From the NCBI GenBank assembly GCA_964490935.1, contig CAZBEO010000001.1, positions 62,001 through 126,000 of the forward strand: a DNA stretch of 64,000 nucleotides. Direction: 5' to 3'. Shown piece by piece: positions 45,801 through 52,600 of this stretch. The notes under the pieces are model-generated. The model worked only from the letters and a program-made list of their open reading frames with translations, made no database searches and had not been told where the DNA came from. A program made the translations under genes and the position numbers. The DNA is from JAQVYB01 sp964490935. GTDB lineage: Bacteria; Verrucomicrobiota; Kiritimatiellia; RZYC01. Position 1 is the stretch's first letter. The number at the start of each line of letters is the position of its first letter.

Positions 45801-48800
45801 CAAAGATTCCGCGCGGGGTCAGCGCCATCGCCTCAACGGTCTTGCTGTTATCCAGACTCTGTTGGCCGACCGAGGTCCAGCCCGAGCCATCGTAACAAGC
45901 CATGCAGGAATAGGGCTGTCCAGACGACAGATCGATCGCTTGGCCGGACACAAAGAGCCGCTCCCCATCGCTCTGCATATCGCGTACGCCAGCCGAAAGA
46001 CCTCCGGCGTAGCCGGAAATGGTCGACCATGTAGCCCCGTTCCAGCGCACCAGGCTGTTGTTGCCCAAGATACTGTTGCCCACATAGAGATTGCCGCCAA
46101 AGGGCTCCATACAATAGTAGAAGAGCTGAGACGCGGGGTCCGTAGGTGGCGAACCCGCGTTCTGCCAAGCCGCCCCGGTCCAGCGGATGACATTGGTGTA
46201 TAAGCCGCTGGGATAAGAGGCCGGGCGCAGGTTGCCGGCGGCGTACATACTTCCGTTGTAATATTCCAGCGCGTAGATCGTACTGTTGGACATCGTACTG
46301 GGCAGCAGGTCGGTCCAGGTGGTACCGTCGAACTTCTGCGCGGGCGGGACATTGGGTTGGTCGTTGTAGTTGTACAAGCCCATGTAGATGTTCGTGCCAT
46401 CATGGCCCAGCGAATAGCCCCACACGTTCAAGCCGGGGGCGGGATGCGGCCATTCGCCAACTCCTGCCCATTCCGAACCGGTCCAGCGGATGATGTTGGT
46501 TACGATTCGGCTCTCGCTGGTCACATATTTCTTAAAATCGCCGGCCACATACAGATTCGTGCCGATGAGCATCGTGTCGTACGCTTTGGAAAAGTTTCCC
46601 AGACCTCCGCTGACGGCATGCCACTCACCGGCCTGCCAGCGGGCGATGCTGTTGTATCCGGAAACGCCGTCCACCTTGTCGAACGATCCGGCCGCGTACA
46701 GCGAGCCGTCCGGTGCTAGGGCCAAGCTGTTCACCGCGTAATCATCCACCCCACCCGCCAAGTTGGTCCAGCATCCTGAAGAATAATCCGTCCTGCCGAT
46801 CCAGGCGTGTTCCAGGTAAGTATAGATGTCCGCGAAGAACAGATCGCCAAAGCCCCACGAGCGCACGGTGATGTCGCGGGTCACACCGGGCCAAGCGACG
46901 GACGGCATCACGTAGCTGACCCAATTCGCGCCCTGGCCGACAATCTGCACGGCCTCGCCGCCACAAAGCACCGCGTAGATGTCGCTACCCGTGCCCATCA
47001 CCACGTTGCTCAGCGTCACGACATTGCCGCCATTGGCCGGGCCGGCGAGCGTACTGAATTGATAGACCGAGGCGGCCAGATTGACCGTGTAGTCGCCGCA
47101 GATGCCGGGCATGTCGTTGGCGATATGCAGTTCGGCGGTCCGCGCGCCGGGCGCATTGGCCGTGAAGACCACCGGGAAATTGGCGCTCTCGCCCGACGCC
47201 AGCGATTTGGGCAGCGCGAACGGACTGGCCATACTGAAGGCACCGCCGCCGTTGGTGGTCCAGCCGGTGATGCTGACCGCCGAGGCACTGCCGTTGGAAA
47301 TCGTCAGCCAGTTGGTCAGCACCGTGCCGTAGGCTTGGTGCCCGAAGTCGGTATCAAGGTTCGTCGAAGCTGCGATCCCCGGAGCGATCATGTCGCCGTC
47401 CGTATTATAGACGCGAAAGCCCTGCGCGCCGGTGTAGGTGAAGGCGTCGGACGATACCGAGCGCCCGTACGTCGCTGATTCGACCACGACATCGCCGAGG
47501 CCCCCGCCACCCGCCGCGCTCGTCACCACAATCTGCGTGGCGGAGGCGCTGATGATCGAAGCCACCGGTACGCCCGCCAAGCGCACTTCCACGATGTCGC
47601 CCACCGTACCATCACACAGATTCACGCCCGTGATCGTCACCGTATCGCCACCGACGGAAGACCCGCTCGAGGGCGTCACGCCGCTTTCATAGGCACGTGC
47701 GGGGAAGACAAACGAGGCGTGCGCCCCAATCGCGTAAAGTCGTCCATCCAGGGTTGCCCCACCGTGCATAAACGTGAGGGCGGGCAGCGGCGCCACTTCG
47801 GTCCAGCTCGCGCCATCAAGACGGTACGTATTGGTATATAGGTAAGACGAGGAAAAGCCGGAGCTGTCCCAGCGTATTCCACCTGCCGCGTAGACTTGAC
47901 CATCCACTACCCCGGCGGCCATACGACGGCGGGCGGCGGGCAGACTCGCAATAGCGACCACACTTGTGCCATCATAGGTATAGCAATTGACCATCTCGGT
48001 TCCGCTGTCGGTCGAGACGTAGGCACCGCCCACCGCATAGAGCTTGCCACTGTGAACCACGCCCGCTTGGTTGTAACATTTGCGGTTTGAAGGGACTCCG
48101 CCAGGTGCCCTCGCCCAGACAGCGTCCGCTCCGTTATGGCGGAATAGATTCGTGGTGCCAATTTGGAACCGGGAAGAGACCGTGGGGTAAATAAAATTCA
48201 ATCCACCCATGACATACAGCTCGTCTCCGAGGCTGCCGGCCATGCTGTGCGCCTGCGTATTGGTGGAAATATATGAGTTGGAGACCATCATCGAGCCGTC
48301 CCAGGTCCAGCAGGTCTGGTTGCAATTCGAGGGCCAGTACCAACGACTGCTGCTGTACGCGGCGGTGTAGCCGCCCATCATATAGAGCTTGCCGTCGTGT
48401 TCGGTGGCCGACATGCCCGCGAAGGCAATCGGCAGATCGGGGCCGCGCCACCAGGTGAATCCATCCCAACGATAGCTGGACTTCTCATACCCGTACGCGC
48501 TGATGTTCACCCCGCCCAACTGCACCACATAGCCATCATACTCGGCCACTCCGGCATACCGCAGATTCGTCACGATCGTCGATTCTGCCGGAAGCGGCGG
48601 CAGCGTTTCCCAGCTCGTGTAGTCATTCGTGTATGCGCCAAAAATATAGCCCTTGCGATTATAGGTAAACGAGTTGAACAGCGTGCGTTCGGCGGTCTCG
48701 CCCTCCACGGAAATATTCTGGCTGCCGTGCCAGCGGCCCGGCCCGGTCGTGAAGCGAACCCAGTCCGCCCCCTGCTGGTTGACCGTCGCCGACGCGCCAC

Positions 48801-51468
48801 CCACCGTCACATTGGTCACCCGACCCACCGCCGAGAGCAGTGCCGGATTCGTGATCGTGATGACCGTGCCGCCGTCCATCGGACCTGCCACGGGTTTGAG
48901 GTCTATCCCGCTGCCCGTCAACCGGATCGTAAAAGGAGAGTTCGTCGTGTTGTTGTACAGCGTCAGGCTGGCCGAGCGGTCGCCCAGCGCGGAAGGTGTG
49001 AACGAAACCACGAGGGGCTGATCCACGTTCTGCAACACCTGCGTCGGCCATTCCAGCACCGTGAAGTCCGAGGCGGCCGCGCCGCTGGTGGTCACCATGG
49101 AGAGGGTCAGGGGCGCGGTGTTGTCGTTGTTGATCATGAAACGATGGGTGATCGTTGCGTTTGCGGCCAGATAGCTGTAATCGGTGCCCTTTTCGTAATC
49201 AGGCGCTTCCCCGTTTACGATTTTCTCGCCATCGAGACCCAGCACATTGATCTGCGGGCCGAAATAGATGAAGGCGTTGTATTTGATCGCCCGGCCCCGG
49301 GAGATCGAATCGACGATCACCGCGCCCCTGCCCACGTTACCGGCGGAGGTATAACACACCACCTGGGTCGAGCCGTTGATTGAAACACTCGTGGCCGCAT
49401 AGCCGCAAATCGTCACATTCGTGATGTCCGCCAGCGTGCCATTGCACAGCCCCACGCCCGTAATAACAATCTCCTCGCCGCCCGTGTAATAGCCGGAATT
49501 CGGGGTCACCGTGAGAACGGCACCTGCCGGATTGACCAGATAACACTGCCGCATTGTTTTGGTCCCTTCGGAAAGCGACCGGATGACAACATCCTTCCAG
49601 CCCGCGTCCGACTGCGCCGGCACGATGAAACTCACCCAATTCACGCCCTGCGCCACAATCGACGCATTCTTTTCGCCGATCGACACCTGCGTAATGTCCG
49701 CTCCGGCACCCAACGCGCCGTTCGTAATCGTCACGATGTTACCGCCTGCCTTGGGACCATTGTTCGTACTGATCACATACCCGCACCCGCTCAAATTCAT
49801 CACAAACGGACTCCACGGCCTGCCGTCGAACAGCGTCAGCGTCGCCGTTTCCGTGGAATAATCCGAGGCCGTATAGACCACGCTGAAGTTCTGCGTCTCG
49901 CCCACCGCGAGCGACGCCGGCACACCGACCGCCTGGAACCGTGCCGACCCCGTCAGCGCATTCGTCAGTAGCGTGATATTGCTTGGCCCGCCGTTGTATA
50001 CCGTGAACTGCTGCGTCACCACCGATCCGACCAGTCGCCCGCCAAAATCGGTGTATTCCGAAATGCTCGTTGCGCCGTCATCCGTCACCCCCTGCACCAA
50101 CGCCACGCCATCATAATAAACCGCTGTAATTCGTCCCGAACCACTCGCCTCCGTGGTCTCATCGGAAGCCGTCAGCTCCACGTCACATCCCTTGCCCACC
50201 GAGACCACCGGCGGACACGTCACGTTAATCAAAACCTCAGCAGAACCCCCGGTATCCACCGTAATATTCGTCGGTCCAACAATAGAAACCGTCCAGTCCG
50301 GCGAATACCCCTTCACCGACAAATTCACCGTCGCCGATTCAGCCGAATTTTCCACCAAACCCGTCACCACCGTCGAAGTACCGATCAGCGCATCCGGTAC
50401 GTCCACCGTCAACGACGCGCCCACCGCCATCGTTTCCGCCGCCGCAATCGACCATGTTTCCCCCGCACCCAGCGAAGATTTATTCCACTGCACCGCATAG
50501 CCATTGTCTGTGGAATAATTCGTGTTCAGCGTATAATTCAAAGCCCCTGCCTCCACCAAAGAAGCCACCGTGCTATATCCCGCACTTGCATAATCATCCG
50601 GTTTCTGCGCCGCACTGCCCAGCGTCTGATAAATCAGCCGACCCGGATCTTTCTGCGACGGTTTTTGCACCCCCACAACGCCCTTGGTCGCATCCCAAAA
50701 ACCGCCACCCGCATCCGAATAACCCAGATACGTATCCTGTCCGTGGAAAAACTTCACCCCACTCAGCGCACTGCCGCTGGTATTCTTAATTTCAAACTCA
50801 TAACTCTCCGTACGCGAAGGCGACACATACGTCGTGCGCATCGTGAGTTGCACGCTGCCCCCCGCCCAGATGCGTTCATTCACCGTCGAACTGATATTTT
50901 CATTCTTCGTACACGTCATCGCCGAACCCGAATAATAGCCCGCCGTATACTTAAACGTCCCGCCCTGCTCATAATGCACCATACTGCTTTTATTATTTGA
51001 AAAGGTCTGCTGCTTCCACACCCCATCCAGATAGGCATGCACACTCATCCCGCTATTCCCACACTCAATCTTCAGCGCACCCTCAACCGCATCACCGCCC
51101 AGCGTCGCCGCCTGCGCCGTCCCGACTGCGCAAAGCAGTGCTGCAATCAGCGCAAACCCGATTTTCCAATCACCCCAGACGGGGTGAAGGCATATAGCCC
51201 AGGGTCGGAAGACCCTGGGTTTCTGATTCTCCAATATCCCACGCACCCCCGCCGGGGTGCGTGCTGTTATATTTGTCCGCTTCCCGGGGTCCGATGACCC
51301 CGGGCTATTCTCCCCGGCCCCTCCGGGGCCATCATGACGCGGACTTTTGTCGGTGTTTCCAATGGTTGGAAAAAACGTGAAAAAAAGTTCCAACGATTGG
51401 AAAAAACATGAAAAAAGTTTCCAATGATTGGAAAATACGTGCGGACGTGCATTCGGTGTGTTCTTCAT
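36844..51468 (-). CDS. Giant secreted protein D: IPT/TIG, Kelch-like propellers, Hydin/ASPM-like and MBG domains, six-repeat C-terminal module
   Basis: About 4,874 residues from MKNTPNARP (AAAGGAG nine bases upstream; the ATG at 51477 abuts that site). A leader of about 100 residues comes from three palindromes (FSNHWK, FQSLE, FPTIG) and a dispersed element, then the signal WKIGFALIAALLCAVGTAQAA. Main cassettes repeat the order Hydin/ASPM-like, IPT/TIG, propeller, IPT/TIG. Propellers lie near 940-1260 (Kelch), 1555-1915 (delta-60/NHL-like), 2210-2475 (Kelch) and 2760-3035 (six or seven Kelch blades such as LYVAGGHDGTSAVTNVFRFD). MBG/Ig-like repeats lie near 3450-3530 and 4280-4600 (QTITFP, TYDGSARSV), a malectin-like domain at about 3690-3890, and the six-repeat module at about 4605-4874. 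Surface adhesion or glycan binding is inference. Confidence 0.85.
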   Translation of the reverse strand: MKNTPNARPHVFSNHWKLFSCFFQSLELFFTFFPTIGNTDKSPRHDGPGGAGENSPGSSDPGKRTNITARTPAGVRGILENQKPRVFRPWAICLHPVWGDWKIGFALIAALLCAVGTAQAATLGGDAVEGALKIECGNSGMSVHAYLDGVWKQQTFSNNKSSMVHYEQGGTFKYTAGYYSGSAMTCTKNENISSTVNERIWAGGSVQLTMRTTYVSPSRTESYEFEIKNTSGSALSGVKFFHGQDTYLGYSDAGGGFWDATKGVVGVQKPSQKDPGRLIYQTLGSAAQKPDDYASAGYSTVASLVEAGALNYTLNTNYSTDNGYAVQWNKSSLGAGETWSIAAAETMAVGASLTVDVPDALIGTSTVVTGLVENSAESATVNLSVKGYSPDWTVSIVGPTNITVDTGGSAEVLINVTCPPVVSVGKGCDVELTASDETTEASGSGRITAVYYDGVALVQGVTDDGATSISEYTDFGGRLVGSVVTQQFTVYNGGPSNITLLTNALTGSARFQAVGVPASLAVGETQNFSVVYTASDYSTETATLTLFDGRPWSPFVMNLSGCGYVISTNNGPKAGGNIVTITNGALGAGADITQVSIGEKNASIVAQGVNWVSFIVPAQSDAGWKDVVIRSLSEGTKTMRQCYLVNPAGAVLTVTPNSGYYTGGEEIVITGVGLCNGTLADITNVTICGYAATSVSINGSTQVVCYTSAGNVGRGAVIVDSISRGRAIKYNAFIYFGPQINVLGLDGEKIVNGEAPDYEKGTDYSYLAANATITHRFMINNDNTAPLTLSMVTTSGAAASDFTVLEWPTQVLQNVDQPLVVSFTPSALGDRSASLTLYNNTTNSPFTIRLTGSGIDLKPVAGPMDGGTVITITNPALLSAVGRVTNVTVGGASATVNQQGADWVRFTTGPGRWHGSQNISVEGETAERTLFNSFTYNRKGYIFGAYTNDYTSWETLPPLPAESTIVTNLRYAGVAEYDGYVVQLGGVNISAYGYEKSSYRWDGFTWWRGPDLPIAFAGMSATEHDGKLYMMGGYTAAYSSSRWYWPSNCNQTCWTWDGSMMVSNSYISTNTQAHSMAGSLGDELYVMGGLNFIYPTVSSRFQIGTTNLFRHNGADAVWARAPGGVPSNRKCYNQAGVVHSGKLYAVGGAYVSTDSGTEMVNCYTYDGTSVVAIASLPAARRRMAAGVVDGQVYAAGGIRWDSSGFSSSYLYTNTYRLDGASWTEVAPLPALTFMHGGATLDGRLYAIGAHASFVFPARAYESGVTPSSGSSVGGDTVTITGVNLCDGTVGDIVEVRLAGVPVASIISASATQIVVTSAAGGGGLGDVVVESATYGRSVSSDAFTYTGAQGFRVYNTDGDMIAPGIAASTNLDTDFGHQAYGTVLTNWLTISNGSASAVSITGWTTNGGGAFSMASPFALPKSLASGESANFPVVFTANAPGARTAELHIANDMPGICGDYTVNLAASVYQFSTLAGPANGGNVVTLSNVVMGTGSDIYAVLCGGEAVQIVGQGANWVSYVMPSVAWPGVTRDITVRSWGFGDLFFADIYTYLEHAWIGRTDYSSGCWTNLAGGVDDYAVNSLALAPDGSLYAAGSFDKVDGVSGYNSIARWQAGEWHAVSGGLGNFSKAYDTMLIGTNLYVAGDFKKYVTSESRIVTNIIRWTGSEWAGVGEWPHPAPGLNVWGYSLGHDGTNIYMGLYNYNDQPNVPPAQKFDGTTWTDLLPSTMSNSTIYALEYYNGSMYAAGNLRPASYPSGLYTNVIRWTGAAWQNAGSPPTDPASQLFYYCMEPFGGNLYVGNSILGNNSLVRWNGATWSTISGYAGGLSAGVRDMQSDGERLFVSGQAIDLSSGQPYSCMACYDGSGWTSVGQQSLDNSKTVEAMALTPRGIFAAGSFTNMGTNAVSGITQLDRIGFFIFDQTNGLAPSSGSYTGGTSVTIHGYNLGNGTTEDVYRVTLDGVDVASIDSVSSTQIVVTTAAGYPGVGDAAVYTHDYGILVQSNVWSYTGGSGLKLRGVDGNLIANGGTPTYASGNQFWFTPSNAQTNALTLKNDGSLSLTTSGVQTNGTGASAFTCTWPASLAAGSSIAVPVTFAATAPGIYTAAVVVANNSPGGSPFVLNLRGIAADLTRADGPAAGGNEFTITTGTIGDGDDISSVRFGTNSAAILSQTATSVTVRLPAVATIGIRDITIISDSLGELTLPDAFTFNAGGAIFKMEYIEEWTAIAAPPALNLAVAGVVNDQLYAVGGVSANTVYRYDDPVWTLAGTYPVADSVDGAVSTGPYLYTFQSTTNMYRFDGTEWTSQSAPPTAASTLYMASMNGQIYADPFNTTGAYQFDGTNWSVMGLLPSTSAYSDLGVLSNSLYRVGRRASGISYTNVYRYNGSAWVDAPGLPLGLGNMNCATLRGKLYTVGGYNLLTNVFMFDGISWTATVGLPVGDTMYGQRVATCGDYIYALGDRRTNCFRFPTVNNLSGVTPSSGIYTGGTEVVILGTNLCIGDDVTNVTLCGAPVDAILSATPTQVIVRTGVAVEMGWGDVVVYSPSVGAARRTNAFRYAGREFRVLGIDGSVITHNADASEDNGTSFPNTGGGAAVTNTFSITNNGIGSVELTGRSFTGTDADAFSASPMAFSLAEGAVTNVDVVFQPVTGGLPAAALVIESDVLGSLSNYVVNLAGSAWALSSSVGSSEGGVSITITNGARMGYNDIVVVLVDGIEVTPTAQGENWVTFVMPAHGEGAVDILVQSLSLGDTVLLHAYTYMPPSMIYGDSFVWEELPGLPMALSNTVAFASELGDNLYVAGGHDGTSAVTNVFRFDGYRWYDAPGLPAAREGAAVAMLDGAPCLIGGRIGGVPQTNVYLFYGTHWGEIEGLPAARADLAAVGIGPVYAIGGSGSAAAHTNVYQFDGAEWIEVAGLRSARAGMGCAVRRDKIHVYGGRTIGGSPTFNQYVFDGASWASDAGMPAMRDALGSAPLNEHVYAIGGSDGAAAQTNVYRFDGVNWSTVAPLPAPRRSAASVYWRGAIYVLGGSDGTSAKTNMYRLQDGGITPISGYPAGGFNVTIRGTNLCNGTIEDVESVSICDVDAEIVSVSSTQIVVTANATDIGPGHVVVDSLTYGTMGSAYAFTYLRGEIMLIGTNGDEIVEGDPASMDAGTDFGSMLVGASRTNTFGLINTGNAALTLSSVESAGQGGGSFTVIAFPTNELLPGATGQITVVCASLGGDQLGELAFRDNVWIDPALPQIGGYTVSVFNVKSYGAGPGLGLSDATLTFNTPYGVTPAAQTFDVSNVGTDPLTFSNTVAYAAPGENWLTITPTGGIALAASGSMTLTNSVDVSGINVGVHVATVSVWSATATNSPQTCVVTLTLSQTTQSITWTNPGTQTYTNETLLDASLNSGLAPSYTLISGPGSLTNVSYMDYATYTGSGLVTVVASQAGNLNYGAAESLTQSWDVIRAPGVITLTNLTQEYTGSPISPTCLTSPTGLTYSLTYNGGTNAPTNVGDYEVIATITDPLIYGSTTGTLQITKISQTITFPSIPAQHTNATVGVSATGGASGNPVTFSVASGPGSIDSTNLTCSGIGDVAVVASQAASGNYDAAPNVTNLVRVFSVTPDNGPYAGGNTITITNGNFGTVTNVLVEWSSSSVSPDSTGASWVTITMPATTNAGLTDITLQTPEYGDILLTDAYTYNPAGEIGVDTLVEYRVDFSDHPNPDYPTNTSPDGTYIWTHVQRTNDWKELKTTDGSARAAWLGIYNFTHALSNGWNISAGGYDWIATNAAYNVIYLYGSTYTNYVVITNLPGNSYQVDVINSYHDSFTQTETLHGGVYDLSMPADNGQYGNWPSGGNTNAGLGLDVRDVYNSRTNYVTWTNAVPSNGAISFVMSKPELNGNMLNCMRIKGYESTVGLFPDSGSWTGGYLVVINGISLGNGADITNVTLCGVTAAIQPGQSSTQVVVLAGTDGSGLGDVIVQSTSFGTTTKSNAFTYNAPNLSMLGTNGAAIANGSAAGVSNGTQFGSLIVGMGGALTNVFSITNSGNTALNISGVTTGGAAAASFTISGVPAILNAGGVSNVTVVFQPTTGGTLDAALTLANNGVGSPYVLNLRGIGIGGGISLATNALTFQATYQSNNPSAQSFGMTNVGVSGFTYTNVSTASWLIPSPTDGSLVLHGATVLTNAINVAGLNAGTHTATNRIVSLDATNSPQAVVITLTVDKASQAITFGNPGAQETTDAVGLQASAGSGLVVTCSVVSGSAAITGYTNLTFSGAGSVSIAAHQAGNSNWYGASSVTQTFSVSKAVATVTLTNLSQTYDGSARSVGSVTAPTGLTVNITYDGGATAPTNTGSYTVIGIVSDVMYQGGTTGTLVVSKNNQTITFPGIAAQDSTNIVGLAATASSTLSPTFAVLSGPGSIAGGTNLSFTASGTVLITADQPGDTNWSAAPQVTNSITVNKSAQGALNFTPTNTMIYLTTNRLTTTGGAGTGAVSYAVQDGPGAIIGVDGLSIHSGSGVVTVVATKALDDMYAAQAATALVYCARSGQAIDFPTIGKQRLTNTVLLSATAQSGLAVTFRVASGPGAINGGTNLTFTDKGVVAVEAYQGGDTNWNEAWTTQTVLVAKSAIYLDFDGDAKADITVFEPESGRWSILQSSLNTGRVQPWGWPGSVPTPGDYDGDGLYDVAVYCSTNGLWYIWQSDSQSGRLQAWGAEGMVPVSADYDGDGITDVAVYDAAVGRWHIWQSATQTERAQAWGFENGVPAPGDYDGDGMADVTVYDSESGTWYILQSSTDTGRTQPWGWADAEPIPGDYDGDGLTDVAVYWPESGMWYVWLSATQVGSTHLWGWDAALPVPADYDGDGIFDRTVYAPEFGLWYIWQTRSNTSRTQPWGFEQAEPVN
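37878..37892. repeat. Single TTCCAATGGTTGGAA palindrome inside gene D
   Basis: A variant of the 15-bp palindrome (G in place of A at position 9) lies in the coding sequence of an MBG-like domain and reads DFPTIGKQ. It has no neighbour at 31 bp, so it may be coincidence or a decayed single insertion. Confidence 0.55.
51172..51355. repeat. About 165-bp dispersed hairpin element, copy 2, with 19-bp flank
   Basis: 51172-51336 is an inverted copy of 9459-9622, with the same order of GC-rich hairpins. It is followed by the 19-mer acgcggacttttgtcggtg (51337-51355), which keeps the same orientation as at 9632-9650. It is translated as part of the gene D leader without a stop. A half palindrome TTTTCCAAT lies at its left edge (51162-51170), as if the element split a fourth palindrome. 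Confidence 0.75.
51357..51433. repeat. Three TTCCAAYNATTGGAA-type palindromes with a 31-bp period
   Basis: Cores at 51357-51371 (ATGGT centre), 51388-51402 (ACGAT centre) and 51419-51433 (ATGAT centre) are spaced exactly 31 bp. They start about 35 bp after the gene D start codon and are read in three successive frames as FSNHWK, FQSLE and FPTIG. A-rich spacers (GGAAAAAAC) separate them. Confidence 0.95.
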
Positions 51469-51477
51469 GCGCTTCAT

Positions 51478-51862
51478 CTCCTTTGAGGCTTCCCCTAGGT
51501 TTTAGGCAGACACCTAACGCTCACATCAAATCAAAGAGGTGGACAGGTGAAAAGGTCAAAGTCACGAATCGGCCCATTAACGGCATGAATCTGCCCTCTC
51601 GGGAGGGACCTTATCCCCAACGTCCTTTTATTTTTACGAGCCCATTCCTACATTCTCTTCCCCCTTTGTGCCTCCGTGCCTTTGTGTGAGAACTTCTTTC
51701 TTTCGGCCGTCAAAATATCCCTGCGCCGGAGTACTTTCTCACGCCCAAGGCGTCGGAGCCCGACGCCCTCCAGGCCACCCCCTCCTTCACATTCTTTTGC
51801 ATTCTTTCTCCGCGCTCTTCGCGTGCTCTGCGAGAGAACCTCTCCCCTCTCCTCTCCCTCTT
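51478..51862. other. 385-bp intergenic region between gene D and the LytTR gene
   Basis: No gene is seen. It holds the upstream region of gene D and copies of several dispersed repeats: GGGAGGGACCTTATCCCCAA (51596-51634), CTTTGTGCCTCCGTGCC (51657-51693), GGCGTCGGAGCCCGACGCC (51723-51773) and CTCCGCGCTCTTCGCGTG (51805-51850). No clear sigma70 promoter is found for gene D. Confidence 0.6.
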
Positions 51863-52600
51863 CTACTCTTCCTTCAACAAATCGCGCAGGCGGGCGGCGG
51901 CACTGCGCCCAAGCTGAAAGGGATGACGGAGCTCCGCCAGTTGCACGGTGGCCGAGCGTTGATGAAAGTCGGCCGAGCGAATTTGCGCTCGGTTGACCAG
52001 CAGGCCCCGGTCCAGTCGCACAAACAAATCAGAAGGCAGGCGCTGTTCCCACTCAATCATACTGCGGCGTACCATGTAGCGCTGCCCATCCGTACAGTAG
52101 GCTACGCTGTATTTACCGTCGGCCTGAACGGCTAGAAGATCGTTGACTTTTCGGAAGTGCCCGGACTCTCCCAGTTCGAGCAAGACCACATCATCCTGTT
52201 GCAGTTGCAGCGTATTCCCCCGAGGCGGCGGCCTTCCTTCATGCGCCCGCGCATGGACACGATGGAGGGCTTCTGCAAGGCGTTCCGGCTCCACCGGCTT
52301 GAGCAAATAATCCACGGCATTCACCTCAAAGGCCCGCAGCGCATAGCGGTCGTACGCGGTCACAAAAATTACGGCGGGCGGAGCGGACAGCGCGCGCAGA
52401 ACCTCGAACCCCCCGCCACCCGGCATCGAGACATCCAGCAGCAACACATCGGGCGCGAGCGAACCGACAGCGGCCACCGCACTTTTTACCCGATCGGCCT
52501 CGCCCACCACCTCCACGCCGGAGACCTCCGCCAGCAGGTCGCGCAGGGCGTCGCGCGCCAGGCGTTCATCGTCCACAATCAAACAACGCAGATTTTTCAT
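51863..52600 (-). CDS. LytTR-family response regulator
   Basis: The protein has 245 residues. The receiver domain (about 1-118) has VDDERLARD, the phospho-acceptor in VLLLDVSMPGGGG (about Asp56), FVTAYDRYALRAF and LLKPVEPERL. A LytTR DNA-binding domain follows (about 140-245), with FRKVNDLLAVQADGKYSV, RRSMIEWEQRLPSDLFVRLDRG and VNRAQI. Such regulators bind pairs of short imperfect direct repeats and often control surface polysaccharide or secreted-protein genes. The start overlaps the stop of the kinase gene (ATGA). The next gene on this strand is giant protein D, 395 bp away. Confidence 0.93.
   Translation of the reverse strand: MKNLRCLIVDDERLARDALRDLLAEVSGVEVVGEADRVKSAVAAVGSLAPDVLLLDVSMPGGGGFEVLRALSAPPAVIFVTAYDRYALRAFEVNAVDYLLKPVEPERLAEALHRVHARAHEGRPPPRGNTLQLQQDDVVLLELGESGHFRKVNDLLAVQADGKYSVAYCTDGQRYMVRRSMIEWEQRLPSDLFVRLDRGLLVNRAQIRSADFHQRSATVQLAELRHPFQLGRSAAARLRDLLKEE

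Noticed and set aside
29637..51433. Palindrome arrays as a CRISPR
   Set aside because: Only three 15-bp units with a 16-bp interval, palindromic, spacers similar rather than unique, and no cas gene nearby.
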